Below, in pieces: positions 23,619-31,035 of a stretch of DNA of 44,042 bases (position 1 is its first letter; each line of letters opens with the position of its first letter). The translations under genes were made by a program, and so were the position numbers. Below the pieces are notes generated by a model. The model saw only the letters and a program-made list of their open reading frames with translations. It was not told the origin of the DNA and searched no databases. Source of the stretch: Clostridia bacterium (GTDB lineage Bacteria > Bacillota > Clostridia > Oscillospirales > Acutalibacteraceae); assembly GCA_017428085.1 (NCBI GenBank), contig JAFRRP010000053.1:1-44042 (forward strand), read 5' to 3'.

Positions 23619-25136
23619 GTGAAAAAGCATATTTGTAAAACCGTTTCGCTGGCGTTTTGCACGGCGCTGCTGTTCTCGTTCGGCGGCCTGTTCGCCGCGG
23701 CGCAGGACGCGCTGCCCGAAAGCGAGCACGACTACGCCGATAATCTGGAACAACGCTGGGATTACACCTACCCGGGCGAGGCGAAGGGGCTGTTCGTCAC
23801 CTTTTCCGAGGATACCTGGGTGGAAGAGTACCATGGCTGGATCAGGATCGACGACATCGTGGAAAACGGCGTCGTTACCGTGGGCGGCATGGGGAAAAAT
23901 ATCCTGCCCCCGTCGTTTAAGACCGGCGACGTGATCGTGATCCGCGGCGAAGGGGACAAGTACGTCGGCAGCTACCGCGGCGGCGAGCTGGCGGGCCAAA
24001 CCGTTTTTATCCCCGGCCGGTCTTTTTCCGTCACGCTGATCACCGACGGCTCCATCACCGGCTACGGCTTCAAGGTGACCGCCGTGGAGCCCTGCCCGGA
24101 CGACTACATCCGGGAGATCACGTTTGTCCCCGGCGGGGACGAGGCGGCCTTTACCGAGACCTTTACGGCCGACAGCACCGTGTGTTTTGACGACTGGTAC
24201 TTCAACAGGGAGGGCTTCGCGTTCGTCGGCTGGTCCGATGCCGAGGGCGGCGCGATCCGGTTCGATCTCGACGGTGAAGCGCCCGCGGCGGACGTGCCGG
24301 ATACGCTGTACGGCGTGTGGGTCCCGCTGGCGCTGGGCAGCGAGGAGGTCTTCTCCTTCCACAATTCCAGCTGGTATTTCGACGTGGACGGGCAGGACCA
24401 CTATTATATGACCGCCGAGGATTACCACGCCATGCAGGCCAACCTGTTCAAGAACTTCGGCCTGGGGCCCTATCCCACGCCGGTGGTCTCCATCGTGCTG
24501 GCCACCTATCCCGACTGGGAGTTCGCCGGTTCCTGCTACGGCATGTCCGTGGTGACGGCGCTGCAGCACTACGGGTATCTGGACGTGCTTTCCCTGCAGG
24601 GCGCCGCCTGCATGAACGACATGGAACCGGACGAGGAGCTCATCAGCCTCATCAACTATTACCAGACGCAGACGGCCACCAGCTTTCCGGCGGAAAACAA
24701 GGCGCTGGTAAAGGGAAGCGCCAATATGCGCCAACAGTTCCGTGACCTGTACCGCACCGTTTCACAGGGCAATATCGTCATGCTGACTTATTTTGCCGAA
24801 GGGATCGAACGGCTCAATCAGGCGCACGTGATCCTGCTGACGGGCTGTTACATCACGGCAAAGGGCGACATGGCCTTCATCGTGTACGACTGCAACTCAT
24901 CGGATTACGAATACGGCTGGTACGACGAGACCTTCTTCGTGCCCGCGGGCAGTTCCACCGCCGTGTACGACGGGGACAATATCGACGCGTTTTTCTGGAC
25001 GGATGATTTCAGCCGCTTCACGTCCTTTGATATCGGCGGTAAAACCACTCCGTTGGCGTGGTACGTTTCGTATCTCCGGCACGTGATCGAAACGCTGGTT
25101 TCGTTCTTCCGTATGTTGAGCAACATTGGGAAATGA
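23619..25136 (+). CDS. Secreted papain-like cysteine protease with InlB-type repeat
   Basis: 505 residues, GTG start after GGAGG. The signal peptide ends at AAA-QD. Residues about 45-150 look CUB-like (YTYPGEAKGLFVTFSEDTWV, then WIRIDD). An InlB-type repeat follows (EGFAFVGWSDAEGG, LYGVWVPL). The C-terminal half carries a plausible papain-fold triad: Cys306 in GSCYGMSVVTALQHYG, His403 in QAHVILLTG, and Asp424/Asn426 in VYDCNSSD. The gene ends with a short amphipathic helix (SYLRHVIETLVSFFRML), similar in style to the ends of the 28101 and 29526 products. It is expected to be extracellular. A chagasin-like inhibitor is encoded at 38703. The specific peptidase family was not identified. Confidence 0.8.
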   Translation: MKKHICKTVSLAFCTALLFSFGGLFAAAQDALPESEHDYADNLEQRWDYTYPGEAKGLFVTFSEDTWVEEYHGWIRIDDIVENGVVTVGGMGKNILPPSFKTGDVIVIRGEGDKYVGSYRGGELAGQTVFIPGRSFSVTLITDGSITGYGFKVTAVEPCPDDYIREITFVPGGDEAAFTETFTADSTVCFDDWYFNREGFAFVGWSDAEGGAIRFDLDGEAPAADVPDTLYGVWVPLALGSEEVFSFHNSSWYFDVDGQDHYYMTAEDYHAMQANLFKNFGLGPYPTPVVSIVLATYPDWEFAGSCYGMSVVTALQHYGYLDVLSLQGAACMNDMEPDEELISLINYYQTQTATSFPAENKALVKGSANMRQQFRDLYRTVSQGNIVMLTYFAEGIERLNQAHVILLTGCYITAKGDMAFIVYDCNSSDYEYGWYDETFFVPAGSSTAVYDGDNIDAFFWTDDFSRFTSFDIGGKTTPLAWYVSYLRHVIETLVSFFRMLSNIGK

Positions 25137-25138
25137 TA

Positions 25139-25166
25139 AGAGCGGAGAGCGGAGAGCGGAGATAAG
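25139..25166 (+). repeat. Heptamer array after the protease stop
   Basis: Three perfect AGAGCGG units and one AGATAAG unit, starting 2 nt after the TGA stop. Nearly complementary to the facing array at 25225-25252. Confidence 0.9.
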
Positions 25167-25224
25167 GAAGTTTTACGGTTCGCTGCTGTTGTCAAACACA
25201 CAGCGTATACCGAGGATCAACTTT

Positions 25225-25252
25225 CAAATCTCCGCACTCCGCACTCCGCTCT
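25225..25252 (-). repeat. Heptamer array after the tcdA stop
   Basis: On the tcdA strand: AGAGCGG, AGTGCGG, AGTGCGG, AGATTTG, starting 1 nt after the stop. With the array at 25139-25166 it forms an inverted repeat of about 25 bp with two mismatches around a 58-bp spacer. Confidence 0.9.
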
Positions 25253-25253
25253 G

Positions 25254-25961
25254 TCAGCGCCCGATCAGGGTGTTGACGACGTACTCCGCGATGCGTAATC
25301 CCGCCGCGGAGGGAATAAAGCTGATGCTGGACGGGGGCGTTTTGCCTCCGTTTTCTTTGATGTCCATGGCGGCGGGCGCGGGGGGATCGGGGGAGTACAG
25401 CACCGTCACCTTCGTCAGTCCCGCCTCTTTATATTTCCGGCGCATCACGCGGCTCAACGGGCAGTATTCCGTCTGGTTGATGTCCGCGACGCGGAACCCG
25501 TCGGAGCGCAGCTTTTTGCCCGTGCCCATGGCGGCGATCAGCGGGATGCTTTCCGCCGCGCACTTCACCGCGACGGCGGTCTTGGCCTTCACGTCGTCGA
25601 TGGCGTCCACGCAGAAGTCGTAACGCCCGTCGAAAAAGTCATCGATGTTTTCCGGCGTCACGAAGGCGGAAACGGTCGTCACGGCGCAGTCCGGGTTGAT
25701 ATCCCGCACTCTCGCGGCGGCCACGTCGGTCTTTTTCATGCCAACGGTGGAGTGCAGCGCGTAAAGCTGGCGGTTCAGGTTGGAAAGCGCCACCGTGTCG
25801 CCGTCCACCAGCGTCAGCGCGCCCACGCCCGCCCGGGCCAGCGCCTCCACGGTATAGGAGCCGACGCCGCCCAGACCGAATACGATCACGCGGCTGCCAA
25901 GCAGTTTGTTCAGATTGTCTTCGCCGATCAGCGCGGCGGTGCGGGAGTGTTGTTCGTCCAT
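25254..25961 (-). CDS. tcdA: tRNA threonylcarbamoyladenosine dehydratase (TcdA/YgdL-like)
   Basis: 235 residues of the E1-like ThiF/MoeB fold. The ATP-binding loop is VIVFGLGGVGSYTVEALARA, followed by LVDGDTVALSNLNRQ, the conserved adenylation region, and VDAIDDVKAKTAVA. The short length, the sequence NLNRQLYALHSTVG and the C-terminal SFIPSAAGLRIAEYVVN point to TcdA, which cyclises t6A37 in ANN-decoding tRNAs, rather than to MoeB or ThiF with a sulfur-carrier partner. No sulfur-carrier gene is nearby. AAAGGA precedes the ATG. It converges on the secreted protease gene, and both genes end in matching heptamer arrays. Confidence 0.92.
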   Translation of the reverse strand: MDEQHSRTAALIGEDNLNKLLGSRVIVFGLGGVGSYTVEALARAGVGALTLVDGDTVALSNLNRQLYALHSTVGMKKTDVAAARVRDINPDCAVTTVSAFVTPENIDDFFDGRYDFCVDAIDDVKAKTAVAVKCAAESIPLIAAMGTGKKLRSDGFRVADINQTEYCPLSRVMRRKYKEAGLTKVTVLYSPDPPAPAAMDIKENGGKTPPSSISFIPSAAGLRIAEYVVNTLIGR

Positions 25962-25992
25962 GTATTTATCCTTTGCGCTGGTGTGGATCGTT

Positions 25993-26013
25993 GTAGCAAG
26001 GCGCCGTGCTACG
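25993..26013. repeat. REP-like palindrome
   Basis: GTAGCAAGGCGCCGTGCTAC is a near-perfect palindrome and contains the same core as the repeats at 10609-10629 and 21881-21903. Confidence 0.65.
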
Positions 26014-26067
26014 CCAGCTCGCTGACGACGCGGCTGCGGAACGCCAAAAACCGTTCGTTATCCATGG
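26009..26067 (-). pseudogene. 3' remnant of a second DUF4091 gene
   Basis: Read on the minus strand this encodes YP-MDNERFLAFRSRVVSELA and a TAG stop. The intact DUF4091 gene next to it ends YP-MDNERFLKFRERITGELA, and 11 of 18 residues agree. Similarity stops at the MITE-like element (26068-26226), whose terminal repeat overlaps the last shared codons. I infer a diverged tandem copy that has lost all but its last 20 codons. Confidence 0.8.
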
Positions 26068-26226
26068 GGTAGCGCGGCACCTCAGTGCCGCTGCTGGCCC
26101 GAACAACTCATTTGATGAATTGTTCGGATAAATATTCCTTGTGTTGTCAGGAAAAACGGACATTATCCCCAAAATCCGTTTTATTCGTAACAATTATCAT
26201 AAGCGGCACTGAGGTGCCGCGCTACC
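26068..26226. mobile_element. 159-bp MITE-like element, copy 1
   Basis: 24-bp perfect terminal inverted repeats (26068-26091 and 26203-26226) begin GGTAGCGCGGC and contain the hairpin GCGGCAC-CTCA-GTGCCGC. The core resembles, in opposite orientation, that of the equally long element at 39265-39423 (shared stretch around CCAAAATCCGTTT). It encodes no protein. It sits between the DUF4091 stop and the paralogue remnant. A clear target-site duplication was not identified. Confidence 0.85.
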
Positions 26227-26232
26227 GGGGTT

Positions 26233-27837
26233 TTACGCCAATTCCCCTGTGATCCTTTCCCGGAACTTCAGGAACCGTTCGTTATCCATGGGGTAGTGGG
26301 TGAAGTCGATCTCGCCCAGTTCTTCTTTGATGACGGCAAGCACGTGATCCCGGGAGGTCTTCGCCTCCAGCGCCTTCAGCGCGGCGATATCCTGAATGCC
26401 GTCGTAGAACACCTTCTGCCGCAGGGAGGGCAGCGGCTCGCCGTTTTCGCCGGGGTAGACCACAAAGCCGTCCCCCGCCGGGAACGCCCCGCCCGCGTCG
26501 GTCACTTGGAACGGGTCGATGGCGCGGATGGAAAGCTGCGTGTTGTAGAAGTTGTATCCCCACTGCAAAAAGCCGTCGCAGTCGTATTGATAGAGCAAGG
26601 CGCCGAGAATGCGGTTGCGCAGGGAGGGGAAGGCGATGAACCGGTTGGGCAGCTCGTCGTTGAACTGGCCGCAGCAGTAGTAGGTCCACAGCTTCGGCAC
26701 GTGCCCGGCAAATTCGTCCACGCTCTGTTCGTTTGGCACCGGTATTTCGATCAGTCCCTCTTTGTAAAACGCGAAGTCGGACAGCGCGTCGATGTGCTCG
26801 TAGGCCCCGAAGTATTCGTGCAGCACCGCCGCCGCCTTCCGGTAGCGGTTCAGGTCGCCCATGCCCGGCTCGTCGGAGCAGTGGACCAGGCAGCGGTCCG
26901 TGATCCCTTTTCGGTCGGTGTATTCCTTCAGCGCCGCGCCGAACTGCCGCAGGAAGCTGACGTACCCCTGGGACAGGGAGTCGTTTTCCCACCCGAAGAT
27001 GCGGCGGTACCCGGCGGAGGTGTGCGCCATGATCTTCGGCGCGCACTTTGCGCCCCACTGGGTAAAGAAGTGGGAAAACTCATAGTATTGCATGCCGCAG
27101 CGGGCGGCCGCGTCGATCCAGCGGTCCAGTTTTTCAAAGCCGAAGGTATAGGCGTAGCCCTTTTTGGTCACGTCCACCAGCTGCACCGTGGGACGTTCGC
27201 CGCCCACCTGCGTATCCAGCGGCGGGGTGAACAGCGGCGTGAAGGACACGTTGACGCCGTGGTCGGCGGCGTTTTGCATGAAGTTTTCCACGATGCGCCA
27301 CCAGTCCTCGCTGAATACCTCCGCGCCGTAGTAAACGGCGAGGCAGTCGCTGTGGAACCAGTTGATATGGCGCAGCATCTGCTGCGGCAGGGCGGTCCCC
27401 GCCACGGCGATCGTTGCGCGCGCCTCCGCCTTCTTTTTGCCGGTCGTAACGGTGAATACCGCTTCGTGCGCGCCGGGAACGTTGCCTGTAAATTCCGCCC
27501 AGACGACGGCGGGGACGCCCGCTTGCAGCGTCAGCGTCCCGTCGCAGGGGAACAGCGGGTCCGGGTAGTCGCCGCTTTTACCGCCGTTCAGGACGGTGCA
27601 GCTGCGGGCGTCCGGGTAGATCGCCAGCCCCACCGGCACGTCCTTTACCTCGTACAGACGGCAGGGAAGCGGGCATGTCACGGCGACGGCGATCTCACCG
27701 TCCGCGTCGGACGTGACGATGAGCTGCAGCCCGCCGCGCTCGTTCCGCAGCAGGTCCAGCCGGTCGTATGGGGCGGGCAGGGGCGCGTCGGCAAAGATTT
27801 TTTCCAGCGATGATGCGATGTGCAGCGAGACGGTCAT
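26233..27837 (-). CDS. DUF4091-domain protein, glycosidase-like
   Basis: 534 residues without a signal peptide. An N-terminal beta-sandwich region (about 1-165, with PGAHEAVFTVTTG and KAEARATIAV) precedes a TIM-barrel-like DUF4091 region: MLRHINWFHSDCLAVYYGAE, NVSFTPLFTPPLD, the acidic HCSDEPGMGDLNRYRKA, LWTYYCCGQFNDELPNRF and FLQWGYNFYNT. The Glu in CSDEP and nearby acids would be catalytic candidates, but DUF4091 proteins have no established activity that I can state. GGAGGG precedes the ATG. A MITE-like element and a remnant of a related gene lie just downstream. The cytosolic location suggests action on imported oligosaccharides. Confidence 0.9.
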   Translation of the reverse strand: MTVSLHIASSLEKIFADAPLPAPYDRLDLLRNERGGLQLIVTSDADGEIAVAVTCPLPCRLYEVKDVPVGLAIYPDARSCTVLNGGKSGDYPDPLFPCDGTLTLQAGVPAVVWAEFTGNVPGAHEAVFTVTTGKKKAEARATIAVAGTALPQQMLRHINWFHSDCLAVYYGAEVFSEDWWRIVENFMQNAADHGVNVSFTPLFTPPLDTQVGGERPTVQLVDVTKKGYAYTFGFEKLDRWIDAAARCGMQYYEFSHFFTQWGAKCAPKIMAHTSAGYRRIFGWENDSLSQGYVSFLRQFGAALKEYTDRKGITDRCLVHCSDEPGMGDLNRYRKAAAVLHEYFGAYEHIDALSDFAFYKEGLIEIPVPNEQSVDEFAGHVPKLWTYYCCGQFNDELPNRFIAFPSLRNRILGALLYQYDCDGFLQWGYNFYNTQLSIRAIDPFQVTDAGGAFPAGDGFVVYPGENGEPLPSLRQKVFYDGIQDIAALKALEAKTSRDHVLAVIKEELGEIDFTHYPMDNERFLKFRERITGELA

Positions 27838-27898
27838 ATCGTGGCCCTCCGGCGGATCTTGTATTCCGTGTTGCGGTTTTCACAACCCGTTCATTAAT

Positions 27899-27927
27899 AC
27901 CATACAACAAATTCACAATTTATGCAA
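27899..27927 (-). promoter_or_regulatory. Candidate promoter of the DUF4091 gene
   Basis: Minus-strand TTGCAT (27922-27927), 17-bp spacer, TATGGT (27899-27904). The -10 is a weak match. Confidence 0.4.
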
Positions 27928-28019
27928 ATATATTTTAACTCTTTTTCAAATACGGAATATTGCACAAAAAAAAACGCAAAAAATTTATGTTCCGCGCAGG
28001 TTTGCGCCGTCATGAAAGG

Positions 28020-28048
28020 TTGACTTTGACGGAAAAAGATTGTATAAT
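28020..28048 (+). promoter_or_regulatory. Sigma-A promoter of the 28101/29526 pair
   Basis: TTGACT (28020-28025), 17-bp spacer, perfect TATAAT (28043-28048). Confidence 0.75.
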
Positions 28049-28100
28049 AACACTGTATAAAAGTAATCTTTTTCCTGATATAAAACAGGAGGTGCAAAAC

Positions 28101-29474
28101 ATGAAAAAGATTCTGGCCGTATTGCTTGCGGTCGTGCTGGCTGTCGGCATGCTGCCGGCGATCGTTTTTGCGGCCACGCCGATCGATATCAACGCGGCGT
28201 ACTTCGAGTTGGATACCGAAGGCCACCGGATCCTGGTTGGCACGATGGGCGGCGGCAGGGATTACAGGCTGGTCGCCGGTGAAAACGCCGTGATCGAGGA
28301 GGATCAGACGTGGACCGTGGAAGAGGGCACGACGCTTTACGTTTACGGCAAGCTTGAGGTCAAGGGAAAACTGATCGTAAAGGGCGTCATAACGGGCGTC
28401 GGCAACGAGGAAAACGCCGGTATCGTGATCGCCAGATGCTGGAAAGACGGCTCCGAGATAAAGCGCGGCGTCGTGATCAACTCCCAGAATATCTGCGGAA
28501 ACGAAACCAACGAAAGCAAACGGTATTTCGCCGAGGTGTATTTCCCGAAGACGACGCGGTACGACGGCTTCGCGGAGAGCGAGCATCAGCTGCGGGTTAT
28601 GTATCTTGCCTCCCGTACGGGCGGCGAGTACGATTACCTCAGCTCCGACCTGTACTATGAAAACTCCGGCCTTGAACAGCCCAGCTGGTATTTCCAGAAC
28701 GTCTATACTTCCGATGCTTACGACGACGAAGCGGGCGTGCTGACGGTGCCGATGAACCAGCACCTGTTCCTGCATTTCGATTTCCTGACGAACGGCGCCG
28801 TATCCAAAAAATATGACGGCAACAGGATGGCGGTCAAATTCAACGGCGTTCCCGTTCTCTCCGTGCAGGGCGTGTGCATCCAGAAGATCACCTCCCCCGG
28901 CGAGATCGAGTACTGGCCTGCCGAGCTCGTCAACAAGTCGGGCGCGGTCTATAACGTCTGGATGGACAGCTATTTCCTGCGGCAGGAGCGCATCTATATC
29001 CCCTCCGGCGAAGGATATTCCGCCTACGGCGTCAACGGCGAGATCAGCGCCGTCGACCAGACCGTCCGCCTGAATTACGGCGACGAATTCAAGTTCCGCG
29101 TAAAGATCGACAGCAAGTATTCCGATTCCGTCTATCAAGTGTATCTGGTACAGGGCTATCAGTGGGATTCCCGCAACCACGCGGATACGATGGACGCGCT
29201 GGTGGAAGATGTCCGCGTGGACGACAACGGCAATTTCGTCCACTACGCGTGGAAATTTGAAGCGGAAAAGCCCGGCGAAAACCAGAAGGTATACGTGGAC
29301 GAATACGGGATCTACCATATCGCGTCCGTGGACGACGAGTATACCATCGTGGTGACCGGCGTCGTCAGCAACGACACGCTTTCCACCGTCGGCAACATCG
29401 TGGATACCATCCGCAATCTGCTGAACGCCATCAAACAGTTCTTTGACAGAGTCAAACAAATGCTCGGGCTGTGA
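28101..29474 (+). CDS. Secreted protein, tandem paralogue 1
   Basis: 457 residues with a signal peptide ending VFA-ATP. A beta-helix-like segment follows (TTLYVYGKLEVKGKLIVKGV), then a large unassigned region, and a C-terminal module with IYIPSGEGYSAYGVNGE, YGDEFKFRVKID, DEYGIYHIASVDDEYTIVVT and the final helix NIVDTIRNLLNAIKQFFDRV. The next gene encodes a shorter relative with the same start and the same C-terminal module (RIVLPSGEGYECVSRYPVNK). AGGAGG lies 8 nt before the ATG; the longer frame from 27960 covers the promoter and is rejected. Not recognised as any named family. Cell-surface location is inferred from the signal and terminal helix. Confidence 0.85.
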   Translation: MKKILAVLLAVVLAVGMLPAIVFAATPIDINAAYFELDTEGHRILVGTMGGGRDYRLVAGENAVIEEDQTWTVEEGTTLYVYGKLEVKGKLIVKGVITGVGNEENAGIVIARCWKDGSEIKRGVVINSQNICGNETNESKRYFAEVYFPKTTRYDGFAESEHQLRVMYLASRTGGEYDYLSSDLYYENSGLEQPSWYFQNVYTSDAYDDEAGVLTVPMNQHLFLHFDFLTNGAVSKKYDGNRMAVKFNGVPVLSVQGVCIQKITSPGEIEYWPAELVNKSGAVYNVWMDSYFLRQERIYIPSGEGYSAYGVNGEISAVDQTVRLNYGDEFKFRVKIDSKYSDSVYQVYLVQGYQWDSRNHADTMDALVEDVRVDDNGNFVHYAWKFEAEKPGENQKVYVDEYGIYHIASVDDEYTIVVTGVVSNDTLSTVGNIVDTIRNLLNAIKQFFDRVKQMLGL

Positions 29475-29525
29475 ACCGGGAATTTCGATTGATATAACGA
29501 TTTTGAAATAATGGAGGCAAATACA

Positions 29526-30662
29526 ATGAAAAAAACAATATCTGTTCTTTTGGCGGCAATCATGCTGCTGTGCTGCTTGCCCTTTACGGCATTCGCCGAA
29601 GAGGAGTTGCACGGTAGTTTTACGGGGTCCAATCAGATGGTGTCCGGCATGCAATATGTGATCCGTGCCGGTGAAACCGTGACGGTCCCCGCCGGTATGA
29701 CGGTTTACCTGCCCTCTAACGCCACGTTGCGGATCGAAAAGGGCGGCACGCTGAAGCTGCTGGATTCCTTCGTGATCCTCAATAACGGCACGCTGATGTG
29801 CGACGGTGTGATCGACGGCAGCGACAATATCGAGCTGCGCGATAACGCCGTGGCGATGGTCAAATTCCGTTTCCCCAGCCTCAATGATGAAAGCGTTAAT
29901 CTGGGCGACAGGATCACGGTCAATTACGCTTTTGAAGAGGGCGGCCTTACGACTGTGGTGGACACGAGCAGCGACGAGCTGGAGCGCTATATCCCACTGA
30001 ACGCCGTCGTCCGCATCTGCGCCCATATCATTGAACCGAATGCCGATCGCGACAAATTCGACGATTCGCTGCTGAAGGTGAAGTTCAACAACGTACCGCT
30101 TTCCTATAAGCCCGGTTATTATTACAAGACGGATCAGCCCGCCGCGATCAAGACGCAGCCCGATACCGGTTATTTCTATACGACGGCCACCACCGGCGGC
30201 GATATTTCCTTCGGCAAGTGGACCAACGACAGCGATTTCCTGACCACCAAAAGGATCGTCCTTCCCTCCGGCGAGGGGTATGAGTGCGTGTCCCGCTATC
30301 CGGTCAACAAAACGGAAGACGGCGCCATCGTCGTCAAATACGGCGACCCCTTCTCCTTCAAGGTGGAGCTGGACGAGGCCTACGATATGTCCAGCGTGCA
30401 GGTCTATATCTTCAACGGGTACGGCTGGCTGAACCTGGTGGATGAGGATAACTCCTCTCCCACCCAGATCTACGCGAAAGCGGACGATTACGGATATTAC
30501 AATATCGGCGAAGTGAACACCGACCTCACCATTACGGTGACCGGCGTCATGAAGAACTCCACCATCAACCTGATCGGCAACCTGCTGGATACCTTCCGCA
30601 ACATCATCAACATGCTGAAGGAATTCTTCGAGGGAATGAAAGACCTGTTCAGCGGCGGCTGA
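29526..30662 (+). CDS. Secreted protein, tandem paralogue 2
   Basis: 378 residues, signal peptide ending AFA-EEE. It aligns with the preceding protein at VTVPAGMTVYLPSNATLRIE with KGGTLKLLDSFVILNNGTLM, at LLKVKFNNVPLSY, at RIVLPSGEGYE, at YGDPFSFKVELDEAYD, and at the end DDYGYYNIGEVNTDLTITVT and DTFRNIINMLKEFFEGM. It is shorter because the middle is contracted. GGAGG precedes the ATG, 51 nt after the upstream stop, in the same operon, and a terminator follows. Function unknown. Like its partner it ends in an amphipathic Phe-rich helix with no sorting motif such as LPxTG. Confidence 0.85.
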   Translation: MKKTISVLLAAIMLLCCLPFTAFAEEELHGSFTGSNQMVSGMQYVIRAGETVTVPAGMTVYLPSNATLRIEKGGTLKLLDSFVILNNGTLMCDGVIDGSDNIELRDNAVAMVKFRFPSLNDESVNLGDRITVNYAFEEGGLTTVVDTSSDELERYIPLNAVVRICAHIIEPNADRDKFDDSLLKVKFNNVPLSYKPGYYYKTDQPAAIKTQPDTGYFYTTATTGGDISFGKWTNDSDFLTTKRIVLPSGEGYECVSRYPVNKTEDGAIVVKYGDPFSFKVELDEAYDMSSVQVYIFNGYGWLNLVDEDNSSPTQIYAKADDYGYYNIGEVNTDLTITVTGVMKNSTINLIGNLLDTFRNIINMLKEFFEGMKDLFSGG

Positions 30663-30698
30663 TCGCCGCCATAACGCATAGCGGGCCCGTACCGCAGT

Positions 30699-30735
30699 AA
30701 ACGCCTCGTCTGCCCGACGGGGCGTTTTCCGTTTT
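30699..30735 (+). terminator. Terminator of the 28101/29526 operon
   Basis: AACGCC-CGTC pairs with GACG-GGCGTT (30700-30726), followed by TTCCGTTTT. Confidence 0.75.
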
Positions 30736-30931
30736 AAGCTGATTTTAAGCGGGTTGTGCCATGATGGGACCGCAGGACAGCCAAAAAGGTCAGTCGCCTT
30801 ATGACGGGCGAAACCGGTGAAACTGCCCGGCAGACGGCGGAATAACGCCGTCCCGCCGATCAAACCGCCGCCGGATCATAAGACCGCGGCGCGTTTTGAC
30901 CCGAAAACAGCAACAAAATCGCAAATTCCTC
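30736..30931. other. Structured gene-free stretch
   Basis: No gene is seen between the terminator and the next promoter. There are several GC-rich inverted repeats: GACGGCG/CGCCGTC (about 30833-30853), CGGGC/GCCCG around ACCGGTGAAACT, and GGTTGT/ACAGCC near 30750-30782. It falls between transcription units, so it could be an independent non-coding RNA. I considered a cobalamin-type riboswitch and rejected it. Confidence 0.4.
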
Positions 30932-30960
30932 TTGATTTTACGGACTTTATATTATATAAT
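30932..30960 (+). promoter_or_regulatory. Sigma-A promoter of the 31036 gene
   Basis: TTGATT (30932-30937), 17-bp spacer, perfect TATAAT (30955-30960). Confidence 0.75.
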
Positions 30961-31035
30961 CATTTAAATTCTGTAAAATCGTAATTTCAACAGAAAGGAA
31001 TGCGGCGTGCGACCCGCGGAAGACCGCAGGGGATC

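Noticed and set aside
27894..30863. 989-codon open frame on the minus strand
   Set aside because: It is antisense to two clear secreted-protein genes with signal peptides, promoter and ribosome sites. Its composition (His, Val, Asp, Gly rich) is typical of an antisense shadow in GC-rich DNA.
30740..30900. Cobalamin or other known riboswitch
   Set aside because: ACCGGTGAAACTGCCCG looked like part of a B12 box region, but the GCCACTG box is absent, a terminator separates it from the upstream gene, and the downstream promoter starts after it.
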